A DNA stretch of 64,000 nucleotides. It comes from Streptomyces camelliae (GTDB lineage Bacteria; Actinomycetota; Actinomycetes; Streptomycetales; Streptomycetaceae). A program made the position numbers and the translations under genes. Each line of letters starts with the position of its first letter. The stretch's first letter is position 1. The notes under the pieces were generated by a model. The model did no database searches and had not been told where the DNA came from. It was given only the letters and a program-made list of their open reading frames with translations. Positions 7,838 through 16,160 of this stretch are shown piece by piece. The DNA is taken from the NCBI RefSeq assembly GCF_027625935.1, contig NZ_CP115300.1:8370001-8434000 (forward strand). The letters are read 5' to 3'.

Positions 7838-10444
7838 GTGGAAATGACGGACCAGCCCGACGACCTCTTCTCGGCGGTGGACTCGCTGCTCGCCGCCGTG
7901 GACGACGGCACCGTGCTCCCCGCCCCCGCGGAGCGGACACGGCTGCGGGAGGCGGCCGGCCTGACCGAGGCCGCGGTCGCGCAGGCCCTCGGCGTCCGCG
8001 TACCCAGCATCCAGGCCTGGGAGGCGGGCCGCGCCGAACCGAAGGGCGACCGCCGCGAGGCCTACCGCCGCCTCCTGGAGGGCCTCTCCCACCGCTACCC
8101 GGCTCCACCGCCCACGTCTCCTCCGGCCGCCACTCCGGGTCCACAGGTATCTCCGGCGGCGCCCCTCCAGCGAATGTCTGCAACCCACGGGACACCCGCG
8201 GACGCCACCGAGCCTTCCACGGCGCCCCCGGCCGCCCCGGCTGCCGGGTCCCGGCAGCCCTTCACCCCGTCGGCCCCCACCGCGACCGCTCACGCCGCGC
8301 CGCCGCCCGGCACCGCACTGTCCGAGCCGAGCGCTCGGGCCGCCGAGCCCCACCGAACGGTGACGGCTCCGGCCACTGCGTCCGCATCCCTCACGTCTCC
8401 GGCCGCCGCACCGGGCCCGCAGACGTCCTCGGCGGCGCCCCTCCAGCGAACGTCCACAGCCGACGGGACGCCCGCGGACGCCACCGAGCCTTCCGTGGCG
8501 CCCACGGCCGCCACCTCGATCCACCCGGCGGCCGGGCTCGACACATCTCCGGCCGCCCCGGAATCCGCCGCCCCGCCGCAGACCGTCCCCGCTCCGCCGG
8601 CCGCCGATCGGTCGGCACCCCCTGGCCGCCCCGAGCCCGGACATCACACTCCCACCTCAGCCACCACCGCCGGCACCGACCCGGCCCCTCGTCCAGCGCG
8701 CCGTCCCGCCGGCAAGAAGGCCGCCTCCGGAAAGTCCCGCACCCCCTCCGCCCCCGAACCGGCGGACCCCCGCTTCGCGCACGGGCCGCTCGCCGTGATC
8801 GACGTCGATGACGACGGCCGGGTGAGCGCGTACTGCGTCGGCGGGCTCGTGCTCGACGTGCCTGCCAGGTCGCTGCCCGCGCTCGTGGAGTGGACCCTCG
8901 CCGAGGCACGGCTCGGACAGCCGCGGCTGCACCGGTCCGGCAAGGACGCCGATCCGCTGGTCGTGCTCACCGAGTCGGCGTGCGTGCGGTACGGGCTGCC
9001 ACCGAAGCTGAGCGACGAGGAACGGCTCGCCGGACGGATCCCCGACACGAACAAAGCTGTCCGGCAGTTGCTCAAGGCCGACTGGCTGCTCACCCGGCGC
9101 GGTTTCGGCCCCTGGGCCTGGGTCTACCGCCCCGCCGAGGGCAGCCGGCGCCACAGTGTCCACTTCTGTCTGCCGTCCTGGAACGCGCTGGACAGCCGGT
9201 ACTGGGGTGACGCGGGCGGCCTGCCCGCGGCGGAACTCGCCCGGGTCCTCGGCGCCTACGCGGCCCGCGTCCTCACCCCGTGCGGCTCCACGGCCGTGAC
9301 GGGCCTGGAGCTGATGACGGCCCTGCATCCGCCGACCCGCGCGGTGCGGGACGAGCACGGCACGTGGGTGTCCGCGCCGAACCCCGGTGCCCTGACCGAG
9401 GCCGTCGACTGCGCGCCCTGCGAGGCCCCGGACGGGCACCCGCTCCTCGCCCACCTGCCCCGCTTCCACGAGCGCACCCCGGCCGAGATGCTCCGCGAGG
9501 AGGCCTACGACTGGGCCCGGCCGCTGACCGACGAGGAGTGCATGCGGCCGTACCTCGTCGGCATCGACGTCAACATGGCGTTCGCGGCGGCGGCCAACCG
9601 TACCGTCGTCGGCCTCGGCGCCCCGGCGCATGTGCACAACCCGCAGTTCGACCCGGCGCTGCCCGGCTCCTGGCTGGTCGACCTCTCCCACGTCCGGCTC
9701 GACCCCCGACTGCCGAGCCCCTTCACACCGGACGGTGAAACGCCCGAGGGTCCGGCCTGGTACGCGACGCCGACCGTGGCGTACGCCCTCGAACTCGGCT
9801 ACGAGGTGGCACCGCTGGAGGCGTACGTCCGTCCCGAGCACGGCCCCTACCTGGACGCTTGGTACACCAGGCTGCGCGACGCCTACATCGCCACGATGGC
9901 CGACCTCGGCGTCACCACCGGCATGACGCCCGAGGAGTACCTCACGGCGATGGCGGGCCACAAGGACCGCGACCCGCACCTCGCCCTCGTGCTCTCGGCG
10001 ATCAAGGCCACCGTCAAGGGCGGCATCGGGAAACTGCGCGAGCGCGGCCGCTCCGGCTGGCGGCCGGGGGAGCGGTGGCCGGCGATGGACCGGCCGACCT
10101 GGCGCCCGGACATCCGGGCCGCGGTCATCGCCAAGGCGCGGATCAACATGCACCGCAAGATGCTCGCCACCGCCCGCGCCACCGGCCAGTACCCGGTCGC
10201 GGTCCTCTCCGACTGCGCGGTGTACGCCTCGCCGGGCCCGACCCCGCTGGGCTTCCTGCCGTACCGGGACGGCAAGCCCCTGCCCGGCGGCTTCCGGATC
10301 GGGGTCAGCCCCGGCATGGTCAAGCACGAGGGCACGCAGAGCGTGCTGTGGGCGGAGGGCCTGCGCGAGGAGCACGGCGACCACCTCAACCTCGCCCGCT
10401 ACATCAAGTCCGGGCTGATCACCGCCCCGGACGCGGAGGAGTAG
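7838..10444 (+). CDS. tap: Telomere-associated protein Tap homologue
   Basis: An 868-residue protein with three parts. Residues about 20-80 form an XRE-type HTH (LREAAGLTEAAVAQALGV, then IQAWEAGRAEP). Residues about 85-300 are a Pro/Ala/Thr-rich linker with an internal duplication. From about residue 310 to the end the protein matches what I know of Streptomyces Tap: AVIDVDDDGRVSAYCVGGLV, PYLVGIDVNMAFAAAANR, SWLVDLSHVRLDPRLPSPF, PAWYATPTVAYALELGYE, IKATVKGGIGKLRER, AVLSDCAVYASPGPTPLGF and GMVKHEGTQ. Tap binds the 3' overhangs of linear replicons and recruits the terminal protein Tpg for end patching. No tpg gene follows; the next gene is convergent seven bases away. It is longer than the classical roughly 740-residue Tap, mainly because of the linker. 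GTG at 7838 is used; ATG at 7844 is equally possible. Confidence 0.88.
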   Translation: MEMTDQPDDLFSAVDSLLAAVDDGTVLPAPAERTRLREAAGLTEAAVAQALGVRVPSIQAWEAGRAEPKGDRREAYRRLLEGLSHRYPAPPPTSPPAATPGPQVSPAAPLQRMSATHGTPADATEPSTAPPAAPAAGSRQPFTPSAPTATAHAAPPPGTALSEPSARAAEPHRTVTAPATASASLTSPAAAPGPQTSSAAPLQRTSTADGTPADATEPSVAPTAATSIHPAAGLDTSPAAPESAAPPQTVPAPPAADRSAPPGRPEPGHHTPTSATTAGTDPAPRPARRPAGKKAASGKSRTPSAPEPADPRFAHGPLAVIDVDDDGRVSAYCVGGLVLDVPARSLPALVEWTLAEARLGQPRLHRSGKDADPLVVLTESACVRYGLPPKLSDEERLAGRIPDTNKAVRQLLKADWLLTRRGFGPWAWVYRPAEGSRRHSVHFCLPSWNALDSRYWGDAGGLPAAELARVLGAYAARVLTPCGSTAVTGLELMTALHPPTRAVRDEHGTWVSAPNPGALTEAVDCAPCEAPDGHPLLAHLPRFHERTPAEMLREEAYDWARPLTDEECMRPYLVGIDVNMAFAAAANRTVVGLGAPAHVHNPQFDPALPGSWLVDLSHVRLDPRLPSPFTPDGETPEGPAWYATPTVAYALELGYEVAPLEAYVRPEHGPYLDAWYTRLRDAYIATMADLGVTTGMTPEEYLTAMAGHKDRDPHLALVLSAIKATVKGGIGKLRERGRSGWRPGERWPAMDRPTWRPDIRAAVIAKARINMHRKMLATARATGQYPVAVLSDCAVYASPGPTPLGFLPYRDGKPLPGGFRIGVSPGMVKHEGTQSVLWAEGLREEHGDHLNLARYIKSGLITAPDAEE
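8114..8503 (+). repeat. Direct duplication in the Tap linker
   Basis: Two imperfect copies of about 110 bp, at roughly 8114-8229 and 8393-8503, encode the same Pro/Ala-rich stretch ending in APLQR...GTPADATEPS. The copies differ at scattered third positions and a few residues. They lie entirely in the low-complexity linker. Confidence 0.7.
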
Positions 10445-10451
10445 CCCCGCA

Positions 10452-11327
10452 TCACGCCCGCAGCGCGCTCCGGGCCACCGCCAGCGCCTGGTCCGCGTAT
10501 CCGCGCCCGAACAGCACGGCGTGCACCAGCAGCGGGAACAGCTGGTGCACGCCCACCCGGTCCCGCCAGCCGCCGGCGAGCGGCGCCGCCTCCTCGTACC
10601 CGGCGAGCACCCGGTCCAGATGGGGGCAGCCGAACAGCTGGAGCATCGCCAGGTCGGTCTCCCGGTGCCCGCCGTGCGCGGCCGGGTCGATCAGCCGGAC
10701 CTCGCCGTCGGCGCCCCACAGCACGTTCCCGTTCCACAGGTCGCCGTGCAGCCGGGCGGGCGGCTCGGCGGGTCCGGCCAGCTCCGGCAGCCGCACGCAG
10801 ACCCGCTCGAACACCTCCGCCTCCCGGTGCCGGAGCGTGCCGCGGTCGACCGCGCCGCGCACATAGGGCAGTACGCGGTGCTCGGCGTACCAGCGGGGCC
10901 AGTCGGTGCCGGGCGTGTTGCGCATGGGAGCGAGGCCGATGAACGCGTCCTCGGGGCCGTCGGGCGGCGGCGCTCCGAAATCCGAAGCACCCGCGCCGTG
11001 CAGGGCCGCAAGGGCCTGGCCGAAACGCAGCGCCGCTCCGGGGTCCGGTCGGCCGGTCGGCACCCGTTCCGTGACCATCCAGCGCTCGTCGTGACCGAGC
11101 ACCTCGGGCACCCGGACCGCACCCGCCGCGGCCAGCCAGCGCAGCCCGGCCACCTCGGCCCGTACCGCCCCGGGCGCGTCACCGCGCTTGACCATCACCG
11201 GGATATCGCCGTCCAGCATGACCTCGGCCGGCGATCCGGCCCCCGCCCGCCCCTCGCCGACCGGGCGGCCGGTGAGCCGGGACGCTGCCCGGCCCGGATC
11301 CTCGTAAGCCCCGTCTCCGTTGACCAC
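10452..11327 (-). CDS. Fructosamine kinase family protein
   Basis: A 291-residue aminoglycoside-phosphotransferase-fold kinase of the fructosamine/ketosamine-3-kinase family. The catalytic segment RLHGDLWNGNVLWG and the metal-binding LIDPAAHGGHRETDLAM are both present and match the family closely; the N-terminal VMVKRG supplies the ATP-binding Lys. Members phosphorylate sugar-amine adducts on proteins or small molecules, allowing deglycation. The start is a GTG at 11327. The gene converges on tap with seven bases between stops and shares no operon. Confidence 0.93.
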   Translation of the reverse strand: MVNGDGAYEDPGRAASRLTGRPVGEGRAGAGSPAEVMLDGDIPVMVKRGDAPGAVRAEVAGLRWLAAAGAVRVPEVLGHDERWMVTERVPTGRPDPGAALRFGQALAALHGAGASDFGAPPPDGPEDAFIGLAPMRNTPGTDWPRWYAEHRVLPYVRGAVDRGTLRHREAEVFERVCVRLPELAGPAEPPARLHGDLWNGNVLWGADGEVRLIDPAAHGGHRETDLAMLQLFGCPHLDRVLAGYEEAAPLAGGWRDRVGVHQLFPLLVHAVLFGRGYADQALAVARSALRA

Positions 11328-11515
11328 GGCCCCAGGGTACGGCCCTCAACAGATGTACGGCTCACGGAACTTCGACCATTACTACGACTGTTTCCAGCCA
11401 AACTCAGATGGTCACTACCCGTGCTGATTCCGTACCGCTAGCGTGAGGGCGCCGCGCAGCCACACCAGGGGCACCGGGCCCCGACGGGACTAGCGCGCGG
11501 CGGAGGACTCCCTCT

Positions 11516-12226
11516 GTGACCACAGCATCCGTGCTGATGGCCGACGTCTTCGAAGTCCAGCCGTACACCTCCCACTGCGAGGTCATCCTGGGCGAGGGCG
11601 CGCACGCCGTGATCGGTGTGTCCCCGGGCAACAGCTACTTCTCGGCCCGCCGCCTGCACGCCCTCGCCCGCTGGGGACTGGACCGCTTCGACCGCGTCGA
11701 CTTCGTCTACACCGACCTCTACGTCGCCGAGATGTACGAGGCGTCCGGATACCGGCCGGACGAGGCCCGGCGCAAAGCGGTGAAGAACCTGCGCGGAGTG
11801 CGCGCCAAGATCCGGGACGCCGTGGCGGCGGCAGATCCGGACGGCACCCGGCTCGACTGGCATCCCATGTCGGAGTTCCGCACCAACCCCGCCTACCAGG
11901 AGATCCACCGGCAGCTGAAGGCCCGGCTGGGTTCCGACGGCGCCTTCCGGACCGTCTGCGACACCCTGGTGAATCGTTTCCTCACCGCCCGGGGAGAGGA
12001 GCCGACCGAGCAGCTGCGGGCCGTGTGCCTGGAATACGTGTGCGCCGAGGCCCCGCTGTTCCTGGACACCCCCGCGATCCTCAAGGTGCCGTCCTCGCTC
12101 AACTGCTACCACCAACTGCTGCCGATGGCCGAGCTGTTGTACTCCCGCGGCGCCGGTCTGCGTGCCTCCCGCAACCAGGGCCACGCCGTCGTCACCCCCG
12201 CCGCCCTGGAAGGAACCGCCGCATGA
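11516..12226 (+). CDS. tRNA-dependent cyclodipeptide synthase, Rv2275-like (probable cyclo-Tyr-Tyr synthase)
   Basis: A 236-residue CDPS of the NYH subfamily. The pocket motif GVSPGNSYFS places the catalytic Ser at residue 36 and the marker Asn at 39. Tyr174 and Glu178 (EYVCAEAPLF) match AlbC Tyr178/Glu182, and Tyr198-His199 (NCYHQ) complete the NYH signature. The enzyme uses two aminoacyl-tRNAs to make a cyclic dipeptide. It resembles M. tuberculosis Rv2275 (as I recall it) across the length, for example DFVYTDLYVAE.YEA, EARRKAVKN.RGVRAKI and GLRASRNQGHA, much more than AlbC. With a CYP121-like P450 downstream, cyclo(L-Tyr-L-Tyr) is the likely product. Start GTG at 11516 is 9 bp after GGAGG. 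It lacks the long N-terminal extension of Rv2275. The stop overlaps the P450 start. Confidence 0.95.
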   Translation: MTTASVLMADVFEVQPYTSHCEVILGEGAHAVIGVSPGNSYFSARRLHALARWGLDRFDRVDFVYTDLYVAEMYEASGYRPDEARRKAVKNLRGVRAKIRDAVAAADPDGTRLDWHPMSEFRTNPAYQEIHRQLKARLGSDGAFRTVCDTLVNRFLTARGEEPTEQLRAVCLEYVCAEAPLFLDTPAILKVPSSLNCYHQLLPMAELLYSRGAGLRASRNQGHAVVTPAALEGTAA

Positions 12227-13428
12227 CCACCGCCCCTGCTCCGAGCGCCCCGCCCCTGCTCGGCTTCCCGTTCTCCTGGGACGGCACCCGGGTGCCCGCC
12301 GAGGTCGAGGAACTGCGTACCACCACCCCCGTGCGGCGGGTACGGACCATCGCCGGCGACGAGGCCTGGCTGGTGTCGTCGTACGAACTGTGCGCGCAGG
12401 TGCTGAAGGACGACCGCTTCTCCCTCAAGGACACCTCCGCCCCGGGCGTGCCCCGCCAGTACGCGCTCACGATCCCGCCCGAGGTCGTGAACAACATGGG
12501 CAACATCACCGGGGCCGGGCTGCGCCGGGCGGTGCTGAAGGCGCTGAACCCGAAGTCACCGGGCCTGCTGGAGTGGCTGCGCACGGAGGCCCACCGCCTG
12601 GTGGACCGGCTGCTGGCCGACGGGCCCACGGCGGATCTGCGGGGCGCGTTCTGCGAGCCGTACTCGGCGGGGATGCACTGCCACATCCTCGGCATCCCGC
12701 AGACCGAGGCCCCGGCCTTCCTGCGCAGCCTCGACATCGCCTTCATGAACGCGCCCTGCCCGATCGCCGGCGCGCGCATCAACTGGGACCGGGACATCAC
12801 CCGGATGACGGCCCTGCTCGACGACCCCGCGACAGTCGGCCTGATGGGCGAACTGGCCGCCCTGCGCGACGACCCCGACTACGCCCATGTCACCGACGAG
12901 ATGCTGGCCACCGTCGGCGTCACCCTGTTCGGCGCCGGGGTCATCTCCACCTCGGGCTTCCTCGCCATGGCCCTGGTCTACCTGCTCACCCACCCCGTCG
13001 CCCGCGACCTCCTCCGGGACCGCCCGGACCTCATCGGCCCCGGGGTGGAGGAACTGCTGCGGGTGAACCTCTCCATCGGCGACGCCCTGCCCCGACTCGC
13101 CCTGGACGACATCCGGCTCGGCGACACCGTGGTGAAGAAGGGCGAACTGGTCCTGGTGCTGGTCGAGGGCGCCAACCTCGACCCGGCCAAGTTCCGGGAC
13201 CCGCACCGCTTCGACGTCCACCGCGACAACACCGCCGATCACCTCTCCTTCGGCGGCGGAGCCCATTACTGCCCCGCGACCGCCCTCGGCCGCGCCCACG
13301 CCCGTATCGCCCTGGAGGTCCTCCTCACCCGCCTGCCGGACCTCGCCCTGGCCGTTCCGCCCGGCCAGCTGGTCTGGCGCACAGGCTTCATGAAACGCAT
13401 CCCCGAACGGCTGCCGGTGACCTGGTAA
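12223..13428 (+). CDS. Cytochrome P450, CYP121-like (probable mycocyclosin-type synthase)
   Basis: A 401-residue P450 that starts inside the CDPS stop (ATGA overlap), so the pair is translationally coupled. The heme-thiolate motif is FGGGAHYCPA with Cys350 followed by the Pro that is characteristic of CYP121. Long blocks match M. tuberculosis CYP121 as I remember it: PPEVVNNMGNI, INWDRDI, GLMGEL, FGAGVIST, KGELVLVL.EGAN and QLVWRT.F..RIPERLPV.W. CYP121 couples the two Tyr rings of cyclo-Tyr-Tyr to give mycocyclosin. Pocket residues equivalent to Trp182 and Ser237 are kept, but the Gln385-Arg386 pair appears as Met390-Lys391, which may alter substrate positioning. Ferredoxin and reductase partners are not encoded nearby. 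Confidence 0.95.
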   Translation: MTTAPAPSAPPLLGFPFSWDGTRVPAEVEELRTTTPVRRVRTIAGDEAWLVSSYELCAQVLKDDRFSLKDTSAPGVPRQYALTIPPEVVNNMGNITGAGLRRAVLKALNPKSPGLLEWLRTEAHRLVDRLLADGPTADLRGAFCEPYSAGMHCHILGIPQTEAPAFLRSLDIAFMNAPCPIAGARINWDRDITRMTALLDDPATVGLMGELAALRDDPDYAHVTDEMLATVGVTLFGAGVISTSGFLAMALVYLLTHPVARDLLRDRPDLIGPGVEELLRVNLSIGDALPRLALDDIRLGDTVVKKGELVLVLVEGANLDPAKFRDPHRFDVHRDNTADHLSFGGGAHYCPATALGRAHARIALEVLLTRLPDLALAVPPGQLVWRTGFMKRIPERLPVTW

Positions 13429-13440
13429 CCCCAGGGGTCA

Positions 13441-13484
13441 CCCGTACGCCGTCCCGGGCCAAGCCGCCGGGGACGACGTACGGG
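13441..13484 (+). terminator. Hairpin after the CDPS-P450 operon
   Basis: A 15-bp stem with one mismatch (CCCGTACGCCGTCCC pairing with the segment at 13470-13484) begins 12 bases after the P450 stop. No U tract follows, as is common in Streptomyces. It lies between convergent genes and could serve both. Confidence 0.6.
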
Positions 13485-13649
13485 CGCACCGCGCGGCTCG
13501 GGGAGCACGGCCCGGGGCCGAGGTGCCGACGGGCCTCCCACGGCTCGGCGGGCGGCCGGCGCGGGAGACATCAGGCCGGCCGCTCGACGGGCTCACCCGG
13601 CCCGCACCCCGGCGTGCGCCCGCCGCGCTGTGGGGTCCTCGGAACGCCC

Positions 13650-14528
13650 TCAGCCTCCGACGGCGTACGACCCCCGCGTCACCCCCACCGGATTGGCCGG
13701 CGGCAGCAGACCCGAGCCCTCGACGGCGTGGGCCAGCGGTTCCAGCAGGCCGGCCAGGCGCGCGGTGCGGTCCGGGCCGAGGGCGGTCCACGGTCCTTCG
13801 GCCGCCGCGTCGGTCAGGGCCTCGACCTCCGTGCGTACGACCGCACCGGCCGGGGTGAGGGACCCGTCCGCCGCGAGCAGACCCCGCTCGCGCAGTCGGG
13901 CCCCGGCCGCGTTCCAGTCCGTCTGCTCCCACTTGCGCGTCTCCCGCAGGAACGCCTCGTCCGACTCGTCGGCCGCCGTCTTGAGCAGCATCGCCTCGAC
14001 CGGCCCCAGCCCCTGGCTCACCAGCACCGCGACATGCGAATCGCCCCTGTGCTCGCGCAGGGTCGTCAGCGCCTGCCACAGCCGCGCGGCCGGGCGCTCG
14101 GGCCGCTCCAGCGCCTGGTTGGCGGCGCCCAGCACCCGGCCCGTGGTGTCCGCGGCGGCCGCGGCCTGCCACGCGAGGTCGGCGGCCTCGGCGAAGTCGG
14201 CGGAGCCGACGGTGTCCGGCCCGAACAGGCCGGTCATCGCCGCGTCCAGGGCGTCCAGGCGGGCGGCCAGGACGTCACCGGGTGCCGCGTACTGCCAGGC
14301 GTCCGGCAGGGCCCGGGCCACCCGGTCGGGGTGGAAGACGTAGAAGCAACTGGTCACCACGGACGGAGACACGGCGCCGAGCGGCGCGGCCCGCAGCGCG
14401 AAATATCCCATCCAGTACCCGCGCATCCCGAGCGCGTCCGCCGCCCGGCGCACCTCCGGTGCGAAGTACACGAGATCGTGCACCGGCTCGTACCGTTCCC
14501 ACAGCGCCCGCGCCATCCCGTCCGCCAC
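13650..14528 (-). CDS. SCO6745-like helix-turn-helix family protein
   Basis: A 292-residue protein whose N-terminus (MARALWERYEPVHDLVYFAPEVRRAADALGMRGYWMGYFALRAAPLG at low numbering) and later winged-helix-like segment (LRERGLLAADGSLTPAGAVVRTEVEALTD) are typical of the SCO6745 family of actinobacteria. Its function is unknown; the C-terminal part looks like a winged HTH. GTG at 14528 is chosen because GGAGGA lies seven bases upstream; ATG at 14516 is the alternative. A strong 8-4-8 palindrome lies 50 bp upstream of the start and is a candidate operator. Confidence 0.85.
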   Translation of the reverse strand: MADGMARALWERYEPVHDLVYFAPEVRRAADALGMRGYWMGYFALRAAPLGAVSPSVVTSCFYVFHPDRVARALPDAWQYAAPGDVLAARLDALDAAMTGLFGPDTVGSADFAEAADLAWQAAAAADTTGRVLGAANQALERPERPAARLWQALTTLREHRGDSHVAVLVSQGLGPVEAMLLKTAADESDEAFLRETRKWEQTDWNAAGARLRERGLLAADGSLTPAGAVVRTEVEALTDAAAEGPWTALGPDRTARLAGLLEPLAHAVEGSGLLPPANPVGVTRGSYAVGG

Positions 14529-14996
14529 TGATTCCTCCCACCGCTTCCGCCTGCCGTGCCTGTCGGCACCAGCCTGCGTTATGACGGCAGTCATAACAAG
14601 GGGATCGTGAATCTTCGTGACCGATCGGCGTGATCTCGCTGGGGAAGGGTCTGGACCGGATCCCGTCGACACCGGGACGGCTCCATCAACTGCGGTTCTG
14701 AGTGGGGGAGTTGTCATCCAGGCAACCATGGGTGACGCGCCCTGTGCTGCGGACGTCCGCGTGAGGTGGGCGTAATAGACGGCGAGGTGCCGTACGACGG
14801 TGGCGCCACGCCGCTCGATTCACCCGGACGGCGGTTCAAAGGAGGCGATCACTGGGTCAGACGGGTGGCTGGGTGACCCGGCTGGGTGGCTCGGATGGTG
14901 CGAGTCCGGTTGCTCGCTGACGGTGGTTCATGTCGAGGCCGGGTCTATCCAGCTGATGAGGTATCCGCTGCCCGGTCACGGCGGAAGGACATCGCT
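14529..14996. other. 468-bp intergenic region between divergent genes
   Basis: No convincing gene is present. It holds the 8-4-8 palindrome at 14578-14597, a perfect 12-bp palindrome GCGGACGTCCGC at 14749-14760, and a possible hairpin around 14849-14880 (GGGTCA pairing with TGACCC). The last 20 bases contain the ribosome site GGAAGGA for the repeat-rich protein. No riboswitch class was recognised. Confidence 0.5.
14578..14597. promoter_or_regulatory. Perfect 8-4-8 palindrome, candidate operator
   Basis: GTTATGAC and GTCATAAC flank GGCA. The element is AT-rich against a GC-rich background and lies 50 bp upstream of the SCO6745-like gene, a good place for a repressor site. The protein that binds it is unknown; autoregulation is possible. 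Confidence 0.5.
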
Positions 14997-15986
14997 ATGC
15001 GTTCTGCCCGCAGGCTTTTGGCAACGGCGGCCGTCACTGCCGCCCTCGCCTTCGCCACGCCCGGCGCCGCGTTCGCCGCCCACATGGGCGACGACGGTGG
15101 CCGCGACGACTCTTCTCACAGCCGGAACCACGGCCGGGGCGGTGACCGCGACCGGGGTGGCGACGACAACCACGGCCGTGGCGACGACCACGGCCGGGAC
15201 CACGACAACAACGGCCGCGACCACGACAACGATCGCGGAGACGACCACGACAACGGCCGCGGACACGACGAGCCGCGCGGTGGAATTCACACCGGCGGCG
15301 GAGCACTCTCCGTCGTGCGAGGCGATGACCACGGCGGTGACCGCGGCCGGGGCGGCGACGACGAGCGCGGCCGGGGTGGCGACGACGAGCGCGGCCGGGG
15401 TGGCGACGACGAGCGCGGCCGGGGTGGCGACGACGAGCGCGGCGGCGACGAGCGCGGCGGCGACGACCACGGGCGTGGCGAAGACCACGGCGGTGACCGC
15501 GGCCGGGGTGGCGGCGACGAGCGCGGCCGGGGTGACGACCATGGTCGGGGCGAGGGCCGCGGGCGTGGCGAGCCCCGTGGCGGTGTGCACACCGGTGGTG
15601 GCGCGCTCGCCCTGGTGCAGGGCGACGACTGGGGTTCGGACTCGGGCCGCGACAACGGCCGGGGCAACGGCCGTGACGGCGGGCGTGACGGAGGCCGTGA
15701 CAATGGCCGCGACGGCGGGGGTGACGGCGGCCGCGACGGCGGGGGTGACGGCGGCCGTGACGGTGGGCGTGACGGCGGCCGTGACGGTGGGCGTGACGGC
15801 GGCCGGGAGAACGGTCGTGGCAACGACGAGCGTGGCAACGACCGCGACCGGCCCAACGGCGGTATGCACACGGGCGGCGGCGCGCTCGCCGGTCCGAGTC
15901 TGACCGCGGGCGGGCTGGCGGTGCTGGCCGCGGGTACGGCCGGCGTCTACGTGATGCGCCGCCGGAAGGCCGGTCGGGCGTCCTGA
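14997..15986 (+). CDS. Secreted, Gly/Asp/Arg repeat-rich protein with C-terminal membrane anchor
   Basis: A 329-residue protein with a Sec signal peptide (residues 1-27, ending in ATPGAAFA), a long body of G, D, R, N and H repeats, and a C-terminal hydrophobic helix (SLTAGGLAVLAAGTAGVYVM) followed by RRRKAGRAS. The body is punctuated three times by a conserved motif, GGxHTGGGAL, the last one just before the membrane helix. There is no clear LPxTG, yet the helix-plus-Arg tail is like sortase sorting signals and a class F sortase gene follows 174 bp downstream. ATG at 14997 follows GGAAGGA. The body is probably disordered and may bind divalent metal or surface polymers. Confidence 0.8.
   Translation: MRSARRLLATAAVTAALAFATPGAAFAAHMGDDGGRDDSSHSRNHGRGGDRDRGGDDNHGRGDDHGRDHDNNGRDHDNDRGDDHDNGRGHDEPRGGIHTGGGALSVVRGDDHGGDRGRGGDDERGRGGDDERGRGGDDERGRGGDDERGGDERGGDDHGRGEDHGGDRGRGGGDERGRGDDHGRGEGRGRGEPRGGVHTGGGALALVQGDDWGSDSGRDNGRGNGRDGGRDGGRDNGRDGGGDGGRDGGGDGGRDGGRDGGRDGGRDGGRENGRGNDERGNDRDRPNGGMHTGGGALAGPSLTAGGLAVLAAGTAGVYVMRRRKAGRAS
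15352..15447 (+). repeat. 24-bp tandem repeats encoding GGDDERGR
   Basis: Four tandem 24-bp units encode the octapeptide GGDDERGR almost identically. A second tract of 12- to 15-bp units encoding RDGG runs from about 15670 to 15810. The repeats also open long frames on other strands, which are artefacts. Confidence 0.85.
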
Positions 15987-16160
15987 TCCGACCGATCCGA
16001 CGGCTCGTTCCTGAGGCAGCGGCCGCCGCCGACGTGCTCACCGCGTCGGCGGCCCGCCGCCGGGGGCCGGTCCCCGTGTCCCTCTCCCCGCGCCGGGCCC
16101 TGCGTGCCGGCGCCCTTGTTCTCATCCCCGTGCTGCCGTGCCCGAGCGAGGTGGTGTCCG

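Noticed and set aside
10445..11515. tpg downstream of tap
   Set aside because: The next gene is a minus-strand fructosamine kinase; no terminal-protein-like frame is present.
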